Source: Spirillospora albida
GTDB taxonomy: Bacteria > Actinomycetota > Actinomycetes > Streptosporangiales > Streptosporangiaceae
Assembly (NCBI RefSeq): GCF_000718255.1
Contig: NZ_JOFJ01000001.1
Coordinates: 1 to 64,000 of the forward strand
DNA length: 64,000 nt
Direction: 5' to 3'
A program made the translations under genes and the position numbers. Positions 22,807 through 31,728 of the stretch are shown here, in pieces. The notes beneath the pieces are model-generated. The model made no database searches. It saw nothing but the letters and a program-made list of their open reading frames with translations, and was not told the origin of the DNA. Every line of letters begins with the position of its first letter. Within the stretch, counting starts at the first letter, position 1.

Positions 22807-23556
22807 ATGCTGGGGCTGCCCGACGACGCCGAGGCGTGCCTGTTCGATCTCGACGGGGTGCTGACCCGGACGGCCGCCGTGCACGCGGCCGCCTGGAAGG
22901 AGATGTTCGACGGCTTCCTCCGCGACCGGACGGCCAGGACGGGCGACCCGTTCGTCCCGTTCGACCCGGTCAAGGACTACGCGGAGTACGTCGACGGCAA
23001 GAAGCGCGAGGACGGCACGCGCTCCTTCCTGCACTCGCGGGGCCTCGTGTTGCCGGAGGGCGCGCCGGACGACCCGCCCGAGGCGGAGACGGTCCGGGGG
23101 CTCGGCGACCGGAAGAACGCGCTCGTCCTGCGGTTCATCGAGGAGAAGGGCGTGGAGGTGTTCGAGGGGTCGATCGGATTCGTCCGGGCCGCCCGGGACG
23201 CCGGCCTGCGGACGGCGGTGGTGTCGTCCAGCGCCAACACCGTCCAGGTCCTCGCGAGCGTCGGCATCACCGACCTGTTCGACGCCCGGGTCGACGGCGT
23301 CGTCGCGGCGGAGCGCGACATCCCCGGCAAGCCGGCGCCCGACATGTTCCTGGAGGGGGCGCGGGAGGTCGGGGTCCCGCCCGGCCGGGCCGTGGTGTTC
23401 GAGGACGCCCTCGCCGGCGTCGCGGCCGGCCGCGCCGGCGGGTTCCGCTACGTGGTCGGCGTCAACCGCGTCGACGACGCGCACGCGGCGGCGCTCGCCG
23501 CGAACGGCGCCGACATCGTCGTCGGCGATCTTTCCGAGCTGCTGGAGGACGCGTGA
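22807..23556 (+). CDS. Beta-phosphoglucomutase-family HAD hydrolase
   Basis: A 249-residue HAD-IA protein. The nucleophile motif is CLFDLDGVLTRTAAVHAAAW (Asp nucleophile and Asp acid/base). Other motifs are AVVSSSANTVQVLASVGI (Ser/Thr), the Lys in DIPGKPAPDMFLEGA, and the acidic VVFEDALAGVAAGRAGGF. The enzyme interconverts beta-glucose 1-phosphate and glucose 6-phosphate. The next gene is a GH65 phosphorylase, which makes beta-glucose 1-phosphate, and the two overlap by 4 bp, so function is supported by context. The ATG at 22807 follows AGGGGGTGCGG. Confidence 0.9.
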   Translation: MLGLPDDAEACLFDLDGVLTRTAAVHAAAWKEMFDGFLRDRTARTGDPFVPFDPVKDYAEYVDGKKREDGTRSFLHSRGLVLPEGAPDDPPEAETVRGLGDRKNALVLRFIEEKGVEVFEGSIGFVRAARDAGLRTAVVSSSANTVQVLASVGITDLFDARVDGVVAAERDIPGKPAPDMFLEGAREVGVPPGRAVVFEDALAGVAAGRAGGFRYVVGVNRVDDAHAAALAANGADIVVGDLSELLEDA

Positions 23557-25934
23557 GCGAGCGGGAGGCCCCCGACCGGCCCGTCTTCACCGTGGAACCG
23601 TGGTGCGTGCGGGAGCCCGAGCTCCGGCTCGACCGGCTGGCGCAGACCGAAGCGGTGTTCGCGCTGTCGAACGGCCACCTCGGGATGCGCGGCAACCTCG
23701 ACGAGGGCGAGCCGCACGGCATGCCCGGCACCTACCTGAACTCCTTCTACGAGCAGCGGCCGCTGCCGCAGGCGGAACTCGCCTACGGCACCCCCGAGTC
23801 GGGGCAGACCGTCATCAACGTCACCAACGGCAAGGTGATCCGGCTGCTCGTGGACGACGAGCCGTTCGACGTCCGGTACGGCCGCGTCCACCACCACGAA
23901 CGCGTCCTCGACATGCGGGCGGGCACCCTCACCCGGACGGTCGAGTGGACCTCCCCCACCGACCGGCGCGTGAAGATCACGTCGGTGCGGATGGTGTCGC
24001 TGCCCCAGCGCGCCGTCGCCGCGATCCTGTACGAGGTGGAGCCGGTCGGCGCGGCCGTCCGCGTGGTCGCCCAGTCGGAGCTCGTCGCGAACGAGGCGCT
24101 GCCCGACGGGCAGCGCGACCCGCGGGCGTCCGCGACCCTGGAGGACCCCCTCGTCGGGGAGGAGCACGTCGCGAACGGCACGAAGGTGCTGCTGCTGCAC
24201 CGCACCCGCAAGAGCGGGCTGCGGATGGCGGCGGGCATGGCGCACCACATCGACGGCCCCGAGTCGATGGCCGTCGAGACCGAGAGCGCCCCCGACGTCG
24301 GCCGGCTCACCGTCGCGACCCGCCTCGAGCCGGGGCAGAAGCTGCGGATCGTGAAGTACATCGCGTACGGCTGGTCGAGCCAGCGGTCCCGGCCCGCCCT
24401 GCACGACCAGGTGGTCGGCGCCCTCGCCGGCGCCCGGCAGACCGGCTGGGACGGCCTGCTCAGGGAGCAGCGCGCGTACCTCGACGACTTCTGGTGCGGC
24501 GCCGACATCGAGGTGGAGGGCGACGCGGAGATCCAGCAGGCGGTGCGGTTCGCGCTGTTCCACGTGCTGCAGGCGGGCGCCCGCGCCGAGCGCCGCATGA
24601 TCCCCGCGAAGGGGCTGACCGGTCCCGGCTACGACGGGCACACGTTCTGGGACACCGAGATGTTCGTCCTGCCCGTCCTCACCTACACCCATCCGGACGC
24701 CGCCGCCGACGCGCTCGCCTGGCGGCACATGACCCTGCCGCTCGCCCTGGAGCGCGCGGCGCAGCTCGGGCTGCGCGGCGCCGCGTTCCCCTGGCGGACG
24801 ATCCGCGGCCACGAGTGCTCCGGCTACTGGCCCGCCGGGACCGCCGCGTTCCACGTCAACGCCGCCATCGCCGACGCCGTCGTCCGGTACGTGGACGCGA
24901 CGCGGGACGAGCGGTTCGAGCGGGAGATCGGGCTGGAGATCCTCGTCCACACCGCGCGGCTGTGGCGCAGCCTCGGCCACCACGACGTCGGCGGCGTGTT
25001 CCGCATCGACGGCGTCACCGGGCCGGACGAGTACAGCGCCGTCGTCGACAACAACGTGTACACGAACCTGATGGCGCGGCGGAACCTGGAGGCCGCCGCC
25101 GACACCGCGATGCGCCATCCCGACCTCGCCGACCGGCTCGGCGTGGACTCGGAGGAGGCCGCGTCGTGGCGGGACGCCGCCGCGGCGATGGTGGTGCCCT
25201 ACGACGACCGGCTGGGCGTCCACCCGCAGAGCGAGAACTTCACCAACCACGCCCGCTGGGACTTCGCCGCCACGAAACCGGACCACTACCCGCTGCTGCT
25301 GAACTACCCGTACTTCGACCTGTACCGAAAGCAGGTCGTGAAGCAGGCGGACCTCGTCCTGGCGCTGCACGCGTGCGGCGACGCGTTCACCATCGACCAG
25401 AAGACCCGCGACTTCGAGTACTACGAGGGCCTCACCGTCCGCGACTCGTCATTGTCGGCGCAGACCCAGGCGGTCGTGGCCGCCGAGGTGGGCCATCTCG
25501 AGCTGGCGCACGACTACCTCGGCGAGACCGCCCTGGTGGATCTGCACGACCTGAACCGCAACACCCGCGACGGCCTGCACATCGCGTCGATGGCGGGCGC
25601 CTGGAGCGGGATCGTCGCCGGTTTCGGCGGGATGCGGGCCGGCGACGGGAGGCTGCGCTTCGCCCCGCGCCTCCCCGGAGGGATCAGCCACGTCTCCTTC
25701 CGGCTGCGGTACCGGGGCAACCGCCTGAAGGTGAGCGTGACGGCCGAGGAGGCCCGCTACGAGCTCCTCGACGGACCGGGACTGAAGCTCTGGCACCACG
25801 ACGAGCCCGTGACGCTCGCGGACGAGCCGGTAGAGCTGCCGATCCCGCCGCTCCAGCCGCGCCCCGCGCCGTCCCAGCCCCCCGGCCGGGAACCCGCGCC
25901 GCGGCGGATCGACCCCCACGCGAGGACGCTCTAG
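23553..25934 (+). CDS. GH65 disaccharide phosphorylase (maltose/trehalose/kojibiose type)
   Basis: A 793-residue glycoside hydrolase family 65 protein. The N-terminal beta-sandwich starts at about residue 10 (VFTVEPWCVREPELRLDRLA, with QTEAVFALSNGHLGMRGNLD). The catalytic (alpha/alpha)6 barrel carries GHTFWDTEMFVLPVLTYTHP and GVTGPDEYSAVVDNNVYTN, where the Glu is the general acid (about residue 495). HYPLLLNYPYFDLYRKQVVKQADL is also typical. The enzyme phosphorolyses an alpha-glucosyl disaccharide to beta-glucose 1-phosphate plus glucose. The partner beta-phosphoglucomutase is encoded just upstream, coupled by GTGA. The disaccharide cannot be told from sequence. The 3' end overlaps the convergent soxR stop. 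Confidence 0.93.
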   Translation: MSEREAPDRPVFTVEPWCVREPELRLDRLAQTEAVFALSNGHLGMRGNLDEGEPHGMPGTYLNSFYEQRPLPQAELAYGTPESGQTVINVTNGKVIRLLVDDEPFDVRYGRVHHHERVLDMRAGTLTRTVEWTSPTDRRVKITSVRMVSLPQRAVAAILYEVEPVGAAVRVVAQSELVANEALPDGQRDPRASATLEDPLVGEEHVANGTKVLLLHRTRKSGLRMAAGMAHHIDGPESMAVETESAPDVGRLTVATRLEPGQKLRIVKYIAYGWSSQRSRPALHDQVVGALAGARQTGWDGLLREQRAYLDDFWCGADIEVEGDAEIQQAVRFALFHVLQAGARAERRMIPAKGLTGPGYDGHTFWDTEMFVLPVLTYTHPDAAADALAWRHMTLPLALERAAQLGLRGAAFPWRTIRGHECSGYWPAGTAAFHVNAAIADAVVRYVDATRDERFEREIGLEILVHTARLWRSLGHHDVGGVFRIDGVTGPDEYSAVVDNNVYTNLMARRNLEAAADTAMRHPDLADRLGVDSEEAASWRDAAAAMVVPYDDRLGVHPQSENFTNHARWDFAATKPDHYPLLLNYPYFDLYRKQVVKQADLVLALHACGDAFTIDQKTRDFEYYEGLTVRDSSLSAQTQAVVAAEVGHLELAHDYLGETALVDLHDLNRNTRDGLHIASMAGAWSGIVAGFGGMRAGDGRLRFAPRLPGGISHVSFRLRYRGNRLKVSVTAEEARYELLDGPGLKLWHHDEPVTLADEPVELPIPPLQPRPAPSQPPGREPAPRRIDPHARTL

Positions 25935-26419
25935 GCGCACGGCCCCCCGGCCGGGTCGCCCGCCTCCCGCACGAGGAGGCGCCGGGGGCCCGGCCCCTCT
26001 TCGCCGAGCCGGTCGTAGGGGTTCGCGAGGGCGCACTTGCTGAGGGACAGGCAGCCGCAGCCGATGCACTCGGTGAGGTCGTCGCGGAGCTTCTGGAGCT
26101 GCGCTATGCGCGCGTTGAGGTGCCCGCGCCACTGCTCCGACAGCCGCGCCCAGTCGTCCACCGTCGGGGTGCGGCCCTCCGGGAGGGTGGCGAGAGCCTC
26201 CTTGATCTCGCTGAGGGGGATGCCGACCCGCTGCGAGACCTTGATGAACGACACGCGGCGGAGCGTGTCGCGGGCGAACCGGCGCTGGTTGCCGGCCGTC
26301 CGCCGGCTGGCGATGAGCCCCTTGGACTCGTAGAAGTGCAGCGCGGAGACGGCGACGCCGCTGCGTTCGGCGAGCTGGCCGACGGTCAGTTCGTGCGCGC
26401 GGGGCTCGAGCCGGGTCAT
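25931..26419 (-). CDS. soxR: Redox-sensitive transcriptional activator SoxR
   Basis: A 162-residue MerR-family protein. The HTH is LTVGQLAERSGVAVSALHFY (about residues 11-30), a dimerisation helix follows, and the [2Fe-2S] cluster ligands are in CIGCGCLSLSKC (about residues 119-130), the diagnostic C-x2-C-x-C-x5-C. In actinomycetes SoxR responds to redox-active compounds and activates genes for quinone/NAD(P)H reductases and transporters, not soxS. No SoxR target is adjacent. The last codons are a Pro/Gly-rich tail. The stop overlaps that of the GH65 gene on the other strand by 4 bp. Confidence 0.95.
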   Translation of the reverse strand: MTRLEPRAHELTVGQLAERSGVAVSALHFYESKGLIASRRTAGNQRRFARDTLRRVSFIKVSQRVGIPLSEIKEALATLPEGRTPTVDDWARLSEQWRGHLNARIAQLQKLRDDLTECIGCGCLSLSKCALANPYDRLGEEGPGPRRLLVREAGDPAGGPCA

Positions 26420-26437
26420 GCGGTGATCCTAGACGGG

Positions 26438-26471
26438 ACCGCGCCCGCCCCCTGCCGGGAGCGGGCGCGGT
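26438..26471 (-). terminator. Strong hairpin terminator after pckG
   Basis: An 11-bp perfect stem, ACCGCGCCCGC (26438-26448) with GCGGGCGCGGT (26461-26471), and a 12-nt loop. It is 15 nt beyond the pckG stop on the minus strand and upstream of soxR. Confidence 0.8.
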
Positions 26472-26486
26472 GCCGGAACGGGCGGG

Positions 26487-28304
26487 TCAGGCGTCCAGGC
26501 GCCGGACGAGGCCCTCGTACTCGTCCCACAGGGCCTTGGGCAGGTGGTCGCCGAAGGTGTTGAAGTGCTCGGGCACCAGGGCGGCCTCCTCCTTCCAGAC
26601 CTCGGGGTCGACCGACAGGAGGGTCTCCAGGTCGGCCTCGGAGATGTCCAGGCCGTCGGTGTCGAGGGCCGCCTTGGTCGGCAGGTGGCCGATCGGGGTC
26701 TTGACCGCGTCGGCCCGGCCGTTGAGACGCTCCACGATCCACTTCAGGACGCGGCTGTTCTCACCGAAGCCCGGCCAGATGAAGTCGCCGTCGGCGTTCT
26801 TGCGGAACCAGTTGACGTAGTAGATCCGCGGGAGCTTCTCGGCGTCGGTGGCCTTGCCGATCTCCAGCCAGTGGCCGAAGTAGTCGCCCATGTTGTAGCC
26901 GCAGAACGGCAGCATCGCGAACGGGTCGCGGCGCAGCTCGCCGACCTTGCCCTCGGCGGCGGCGGTCTTCTCGGACGCGACGTTCGCGCCGAGGAACACG
27001 CCCTGCTGCCAGTCGAACGACTCCGTCACCAGCGGGACGGCGGAGGCGCGGCGGCCGCCGAACAGGATCGCCGAGATCGGGACGCCCTTCGGGTCCTCCC
27101 ACTCGTCGGCGATGATCGGGCACTGGCCGGCCGGGGTGGTGAAGCGGGCGTTCGGGTGCGCGGCCGGGGTGCCCGACTCGGGCGTCCAGTCATTGCCCTT
27201 CCAGTCGGTGAGGTGCGCGGGCGGCTCGTCGGTGAGGCCCTCCCACCACACGTCGCCGTCGTCGGTCAGCGCGACGTTCGTGAAGATGCTGTTGCCCCAG
27301 AGGGTCTTCACGGCGTTGGCGTTGGTGGACGCGCCGGTGCCGGGCGCGACGCCGAAGAAGCCGGCCTCGGGGTTGATCGCGTAGAGGCGGCCGTCCTCGC
27401 CGAACCGCATCCAGGCGATGTCGTCGCCGATCGTCTCGACCTTCCAGCCCGGGATGGTCGGCTCGAGCATGGCGAGGTTGGTCTTGCCGCAGGCCGAGGG
27501 GAACGCGGCGCCGACGTAGCGGGTCTCGCCGGTCGGCGGGGTGAGCTTGAGGATGAGCATGTGCTCGGCCATCCAGCCCTCGTCGCGGGCCATCGTGGAC
27601 GCGATGCGCAGCGCGTAGCACTTCTTGCCGAGCAGGGCGTTGCCGCCGTAGCCGGACCCGTAGGACCAGATCTCGCGCGTCTCCGGGAAGTGCGTGATGT
27701 ACTTCGTGGAGCTGCACGGCCACGGGACGTCGGCCTGGCCGGGCTCCAGCGGGGCGCCGACGGAGTGGACGGCCTTGACGTAGGTGCCGCGCTCCTCGAT
27801 GAGGCGCAGCGCGCCCGCGCCCATCCGGGTCATGATCTTCATCGAGACCGCGACGTAGGCGGAGTCGGTGATCTCAACGCCGAGCTGGGAGATGTTGCCG
27901 CCCAGCGGGCCCATGCAGAACGGCACCACGTACATGGTGCGGCCCTTCATGCAGCCGTCGAACAGGCCGCCGAGGGTCTCGCGCATCTCGGCGGGCGCGA
28001 CCCAGTTGTTCGTGGGCCCGGCGTCCGCCTCCTTCTCGGAGCAGATGAACGTGCGGTCTTCGACGCGCGCGACGTCGGTGGGGTCGGAGGCGGCGTAGAA
28101 GCTGTTCGGCCGTTTCGCCGGGTCGAGGCGGGTGAACGTGCCCTGGTCGACCAGGAGGCCGGTCAGGCGCTCCCACTCTTCCTCCGAGCCGTCGCACCAC
28201 TCGACGCGCTCGGGCTTGGTCAGCTCGGCGATCCCGCGTACCCAGTCAATCAGTTCGGTGTGACCGGTTGGGGCCTGGTCGAGGCCGGGGACCTGGTGGG
28301 ACAC
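26487..28304 (-). CDS. pckG: Phosphoenolpyruvate carboxykinase (GTP)
   Basis: A 605-residue enzyme, the standard length of the GTP-dependent class. The kinase P-loop is AAFPSACGKTNLAMLEP (about residues 268-284). The Mn/Asp site is DDIAWMRFGEDG, and the PEP/OAA site region is YGSGYGGNALLGKKCYALRI. The C-terminal portion carries FGGRRASAVPLVTESFDWQQ and NWFRKNADGDFIWPGFGENS. It converts oxaloacetate and GTP to PEP and CO2 at the start of gluconeogenesis. The gene is monocistronic, with a 166-bp upstream region before the modC stop. AGCCCGTG precedes the ATG. Confidence 0.97.
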   Translation of the reverse strand: MSHQVPGLDQAPTGHTELIDWVRGIAELTKPERVEWCDGSEEEWERLTGLLVDQGTFTRLDPAKRPNSFYAASDPTDVARVEDRTFICSEKEADAGPTNNWVAPAEMRETLGGLFDGCMKGRTMYVVPFCMGPLGGNISQLGVEITDSAYVAVSMKIMTRMGAGALRLIEERGTYVKAVHSVGAPLEPGQADVPWPCSSTKYITHFPETREIWSYGSGYGGNALLGKKCYALRIASTMARDEGWMAEHMLILKLTPPTGETRYVGAAFPSACGKTNLAMLEPTIPGWKVETIGDDIAWMRFGEDGRLYAINPEAGFFGVAPGTGASTNANAVKTLWGNSIFTNVALTDDGDVWWEGLTDEPPAHLTDWKGNDWTPESGTPAAHPNARFTTPAGQCPIIADEWEDPKGVPISAILFGGRRASAVPLVTESFDWQQGVFLGANVASEKTAAAEGKVGELRRDPFAMLPFCGYNMGDYFGHWLEIGKATDAEKLPRIYYVNWFRKNADGDFIWPGFGENSRVLKWIVERLNGRADAVKTPIGHLPTKAALDTDGLDISEADLETLLSVDPEVWKEEAALVPEHFNTFGDHLPKALWDEYEGLVRRLDA

Positions 28305-28470
28305 GGGCTACTCCTTCAGCTGTTCGCAGGATGTTTGCATGATGAACAAGACCCGTCGTTTTTGCCATTTGGTCTGGACCAATCGCGACGCTTCCTGGGC
28401 CTTCCCGTCTTCTTTTGTGATTGATGTCACTAAAACACGGCGGCCGGCGGCGGGATTCCGGCACCCCCGC

Positions 28471-29526
28471 TCAAGCTGGGTAAACGTGCGTCTCGGTGGC
28501 CTTCACGGCCGCCCATATGGGCCTCCCCTCGGACAAATCAAGCTCGGCGACGGCGGCGGGCGTGACCTCCGCGACCGCGGCGAAAGGCGGCCCGGAGAGG
28601 CGGACCCGCACCCGGTCTCCGTGACGTTCGACGGCATCGACGCGGGTGCGCCAGATGTTGCGGGGGCTGCCGTCGGGGCGCGTGCGGTAGAGCCCGACGG
28701 AAGCGGGCGAGAAGGCAAGGAACACCTCACCCTCGGGCGAGTCGACTGTGTCCAGGGAGCCGCCGTCCGCGATGGCGACGGTGCCGGCCCCGTCCTTTCC
28801 TCGGCGGGCCCGTCCGCGGTACAGGTTCAGCCCGACGAGCCGCGCCACGTAGTCGGTGCGGGGCCGCCGCGCCACGTCCGCGGGAACGCCCTCCTGGACG
28901 AGCCGTCCGTCCTCCACGACCACGAGGCGGTCGGCGAGGACCATCGCGTCCAGGGGGTCGTGGGTGACGAGCAGCGCGGCCCCGGCGAACCCGGCCAGGT
29001 GGCGGCGGAGCGCGGCGCGGACGTCGAGGCGCGTGCGAGCGTCGAGGGCGGCGAGGGGCTCGTCCAGGAGCAGCAGGCCGGGCGCGGCGGCGAGCGCCCG
29101 CGCCAGCGCGACCCGCTGAGCCTGCCCGCCCGACAGCTCGCGGGGCCGCGCGGCGCCGTGCCCGGCGAGCCCGACCCGGTCGAGCCACTCCGCGGCGAGG
29201 CGGCGGGCCGCGCGCCGCCGCATCCCCTGGCAGCGCGGCCCGAACGCGACGTTGTCGAGGGCGCTGAGGTGCGGGAACAGCAGGTAGTCCTGGAAGACCA
29301 TGCCGACGCGGCGCCGCTCGGGCGGCAGCGGGGCGAGGTCCGTCCCGTCCAGGACGAGGTGGCCGCCCGCCGTGGGGACCAGCCCCGCGAGGGCGCGCAG
29401 CGCGGTGCTCTTCCCGGCGCCGTTGGGACCGAGCAGGGCGACGACCTCCCCGGGGGCGACGGCCAGCGGCAGGTCCAGGGCGAACGTGCCGCGCCGGACG
29501 GCGACGCGCGCGTCCAGCCCCCTCAT
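28471..29526 (-). CDS. modC: Molybdate ABC transporter ATP-binding protein
   Basis: A 351-residue ABC ATPase. Walker A is LLGPNGAGKSTALRALAGLV (about residues 31-50). The Q-loop is in VGMVFQDYLLFPHLSAL, the signature is ELSGGQAQRVALARALA, and Walker B is GLLLLDEPLAALDARTRLD, with H-loop VTHDPLDAM. The C-terminal ~120 residues form a TOBE/Mop-like oxyanion-binding domain (VRVRLSGPPFAAVAEVTPAA, then ELDLSEGRPIWAAVKATETHV). It powers molybdate or tungstate import with ModB and ModA. It overlaps modB by 4 bp (ATGA) as the last gene of regulator-modA-modB-modC. Confidence 0.93.
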   Translation of the reverse strand: MRGLDARVAVRRGTFALDLPLAVAPGEVVALLGPNGAGKSTALRALAGLVPTAGGHLVLDGTDLAPLPPERRRVGMVFQDYLLFPHLSALDNVAFGPRCQGMRRRAARRLAAEWLDRVGLAGHGAARPRELSGGQAQRVALARALAAAPGLLLLDEPLAALDARTRLDVRAALRRHLAGFAGAALLVTHDPLDAMVLADRLVVVEDGRLVQEGVPADVARRPRTDYVARLVGLNLYRGRARRGKDGAGTVAIADGGSLDTVDSPEGEVFLAFSPASVGLYRTRPDGSPRNIWRTRVDAVERHGDRVRVRLSGPPFAAVAEVTPAAVAELDLSEGRPIWAAVKATETHVYPA

Positions 29527-30314
29527 GACGTGCCCGTCCAGCGGCCGCGGAGCGCGGCGAGGACGAGCACCGCCACGGCGAGCAGGATCAGCGACAGCAC
29601 GATCGCGGCCTGCGGGTCGGTCTCCAGCGCCAGGTAGACGGCGAGCGGCATCGTCTGGGTCCGGCCCGGGAAGCTGCCCGCGAACGTGATCGTGGCGCCG
29701 AACTCGCCGAGTGCCCGCGCCCAGCACAGGACGCTTCCGGCGGCGATGCCGGGCGCGACGAGCGGCAGCGTGACCCGGAGGAAGACCGTCCAGCGGCCGG
29801 CGCCGAGGGTGGCGGCGGCCTCCTCGTAGCGGTGGTCGGCGGCGCGCAGCGCGCCCTCCACGCTGATCACGAGGAACGGCATCGCGACGAACGCCTCGGC
29901 GAGGACGACCCCGGCGGTGGTGAACGGGAGGGTGATCCCGAACGCGGCGTCCAGCCGGCCGCCGACCAGCCCGCGCCGGCCGAGCACCAGCAGCAGCGCG
30001 ACGCCGCCGACGACCGGGGGCAGCACCAGCGGCACGGTCACCAGCGCCCGCACGAGCCGGACGCCGCGGAACGGGACACGGGCCAGCGTCCACGCGAGCG
30101 GCACTCCGAGCAGCAGGCACAGCCCGGTGGCGAGGGTGGCGGTGACCAGCGACAGCCGCAGCGCCTCCAGCACGTGCGGCTCGGCGAGCCGGGTGCCGAG
30201 CGTCGACCAGGGCGCCCGGACGAGCAGCCCGGCGAGGGGCAGCACGAGGAACGCGAGCCCCGCCATAGCGGGCACCATGAGGATCAGCGGCGGCCGGACC
30301 CGCGTCCCGTTCAC
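29523..30314 (-). CDS. modB: Molybdate ABC transporter permease
   Basis: A 263-residue inner-membrane permease with six predicted TM segments (MVPAMAGLAFLVLPLAGLLV and on). The binding-protein-dependent transport signature EAAATLGAGRWTVFLRVTLP lies at about residues 160-179, followed by LVAPGIAAGSVLCWARALGEFGAT, the ModB/CysT-type conserved loop that contacts the ATPase. The start overlaps the modA stop by 4 bp. Confidence 0.95.
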   Translation of the reverse strand: MNGTRVRPPLILMVPAMAGLAFLVLPLAGLLVRAPWSTLGTRLAEPHVLEALRLSLVTATLATGLCLLLGVPLAWTLARVPFRGVRLVRALVTVPLVLPPVVGGVALLLVLGRRGLVGGRLDAAFGITLPFTTAGVVLAEAFVAMPFLVISVEGALRAADHRYEEAAATLGAGRWTVFLRVTLPLVAPGIAAGSVLCWARALGEFGATITFAGSFPGRTQTMPLAVYLALETDPQAAIVLSLILLAVAVLVLAALRGRWTGTS

Positions 30315-31153
30315 GGGACCTCGAACCCCGCGCGGGCCAGCACGTCCCGGCCCCGCGCCGACAGGACCAGGCCGAGGAACCCGTCGGCGAGCGCGGCCTC
30401 CGGCGCGTTCGCCGTCCGCACGATCGGATAGTCGTTGACCGCCCGCGCGGACGCGGCGAACTCGATGCCCGCCACCTGGGACGCGGCCGCCTTCACGTCC
30501 GACCGGTAGACGAGCCCGGCGTCGGCCTCCCCCATCCGGACCTTGGCGAGGACGGCCTTCACGTCCTGCTCACGCGAGACCGGCGCGACGCTCACCCCGG
30601 CGGCGCCGAGCGCCTTCTCCGCCGCCGCCCCGCACGGCACCGGCGCGGCGCACAGCACGACCTTCAGGCCAGGGCGCGCCAGGTCGCGGACGTCACGGAC
30701 CCTGCCCGGATCGTCCTTGGGAACGGCGATGACCAGGCGGTTGCGCGCGAACGTCCGGGGCGTCCCGGCCGCGTCGCCGGCGCGCGTCACCTGCGCCATC
30801 GTGGCGGGGCTCGCCGCCGCGAACACGTCCGCGGGGGCGCCCTCGGTGATCTGCCGGGCCAGCGTGGAGCTGCCGCCGAAACCGAACCGCACCCGGACGC
30901 CGGGACGCGCCGCCTCGAACTCCCGGCCGAGCGCCGTGAACGGCTCGGTGAGCGACGCGGCCGCGAACACGGTCAGGGTCTCGCCATCGGTGCCCGCGTC
31001 ACCGGTGGCGGCGCAGCCGGTGACCGCGACCGCTGCCATGACCGCCGCCGCCCGCCGCGCCGCCCCCGCTCTCGCCCGGCCGGCCCGCGCCCTGTCCGGC
31101 CGCGCAGCGGCCGCGCTCTTCCCGCCCGTCGCCATCCCGGTCACCGCGCTCAT
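30311..31153 (-). CDS. modA: Molybdate ABC transporter substrate-binding lipoprotein
   Basis: A 280-residue exported lipoprotein. After a long Arg/Ala-rich n-region comes a hydrophobic stretch and the lipobox VTGC (AAVMAAVAVTGCAAT), giving a membrane-tethered periplasm-side protein. ModA landmarks: LTVFAAASLTEPFTALGREF, FGGSSTLARQITEGAPADVF and NRLVIAVPKDDPG. It binds molybdate or tungstate in the cleft between two lobes. The start at 31153 is fixed by the ATGA overlap with the regulator gene, although the N-terminal extension before the lipobox is unusually long (about 45 residues). Confidence 0.92.
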   Translation of the reverse strand: MSAVTGMATGGKSAAAARPDRARAGRARAGAARRAAAVMAAVAVTGCAATGDAGTDGETLTVFAAASLTEPFTALGREFEAARPGVRVRFGFGGSSTLARQITEGAPADVFAAASPATMAQVTRAGDAAGTPRTFARNRLVIAVPKDDPGRVRDVRDLARPGLKVVLCAAPVPCGAAAEKALGAAGVSVAPVSREQDVKAVLAKVRMGEADAGLVYRSDVKAAASQVAGIEFAASARAVNDYPIVRTANAPEAALADGFLGLVLSARGRDVLARAGFEVP

Positions 31154-31548
31154 CCTTGATCGGCCACTTCTATGACGACATTGGTGGACTTCACGACGGC
31201 GTCCGCGACCACGCCGGGGGCGAGCCCGAGCTCGTCGGCCGCCTCCCGGCTCATCAGCGACACGACGCGGAACGGCCCGGCCTGGATCTCCACCTGCGCC
31301 ATCACTCCGTCCCGGACGACCTCGGTGACGATCCCGCGCATCCGGTTGCGCGCCGAGGAGAACCGCTCCCCCGGACCGGCCTCCGCCGCACGCGCCTGGT
31401 CGCGGACGAACGCGGCGAGCGCGGCGCCCGGCACGCGGCGGTGGCCGTGGCCGTCCCGCTCGGCGGGAAGGCGCCCGCCGTCCACCCAGCGCCGGACGGT
31501 GTCCGCGCTGACCCCGAGGAGGCCGGCCGCCTCACCGATACTGAACAT
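31150..31548 (-). CDS. Excisionase-type HTH fused to a TOBE/Mop domain (molybdate-responsive regulator)
   Basis: A 132-residue protein. Residues 1-45 are a MerR/excisionase-type winged HTH (FSIGEAAGLLGVSADTVRRW, VDGGRLPAERDGHGHRRVPG). Residues 65-130 are one Mop/TOBE domain (NRMRGIVTEVVRDGVMAQVE, then IQAGPFRVVSLMSREAADEL and VVADAVVKSTNVVIEV) that binds molybdate. It precedes modA with a 4-bp overlap and so is the probable ModE-like sensor of this operon. Classical ModE has a different HTH and two Mop modules. The start at 31548 is chosen where the HTH begins; a GTG two codons upstream is possible. Confidence 0.82.
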   Translation of the reverse strand: MFSIGEAAGLLGVSADTVRRWVDGGRLPAERDGHGHRRVPGAALAAFVRDQARAAEAGPGERFSSARNRMRGIVTEVVRDGVMAQVEIQAGPFRVVSLMSREAADELGLAPGVVADAVVKSTNVVIEVADQG

Positions 31549-31565
31549 CGACACGGAGCCATCTT

Positions 31566-31641
31566 CGCATATGCAAGGAATCACACCATCACTCCCCCGC
31601 AACCACGGCAGGATCAGCCGCGAACCCTGGTATTTGCAAGG
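31566..31641 (-). promoter_or_regulatory. Paired CCTTGCA elements upstream of the mod operon
   Basis: Two similar 13-mers lie upstream of the regulator-mod operon: CGCATATGCAAGG at 31566-31578 and GGTATTTGCAAGG at 31629-31641 (10 of 13 identical). Their starts are 63 bp, about six helical turns, apart. On the minus strand both read CCTTGCA(T/A)AT(G/A)C(G/C). They could bind the HTH-Mop protein for autoregulation; the near copy lies 18 bp before its start codon. Confidence 0.45.
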
Positions 31642-31728
31642 TGGCGACGTGACGGAGTGATTCGTCCAAGTTTTGTCGGGTAAGGGCGCGGGAAAGGCAC
31701 CATGTTCGCCCGGTCGGGAGGACCGATC

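Noticed and set aside
28305..28470. Riboswitch or sRNA between pckG and modC
   Set aside because: No conserved aptamer elements or strong stems could be recognised; it is probably only the pckG promoter region and the modC 3' side.
28471..30120. A single 549-aa modB-modC fusion
   Set aside because: The first 200 codons are an out-of-frame shadow of modB. modC has its own ATG at 29526 that overlaps the modB stop.
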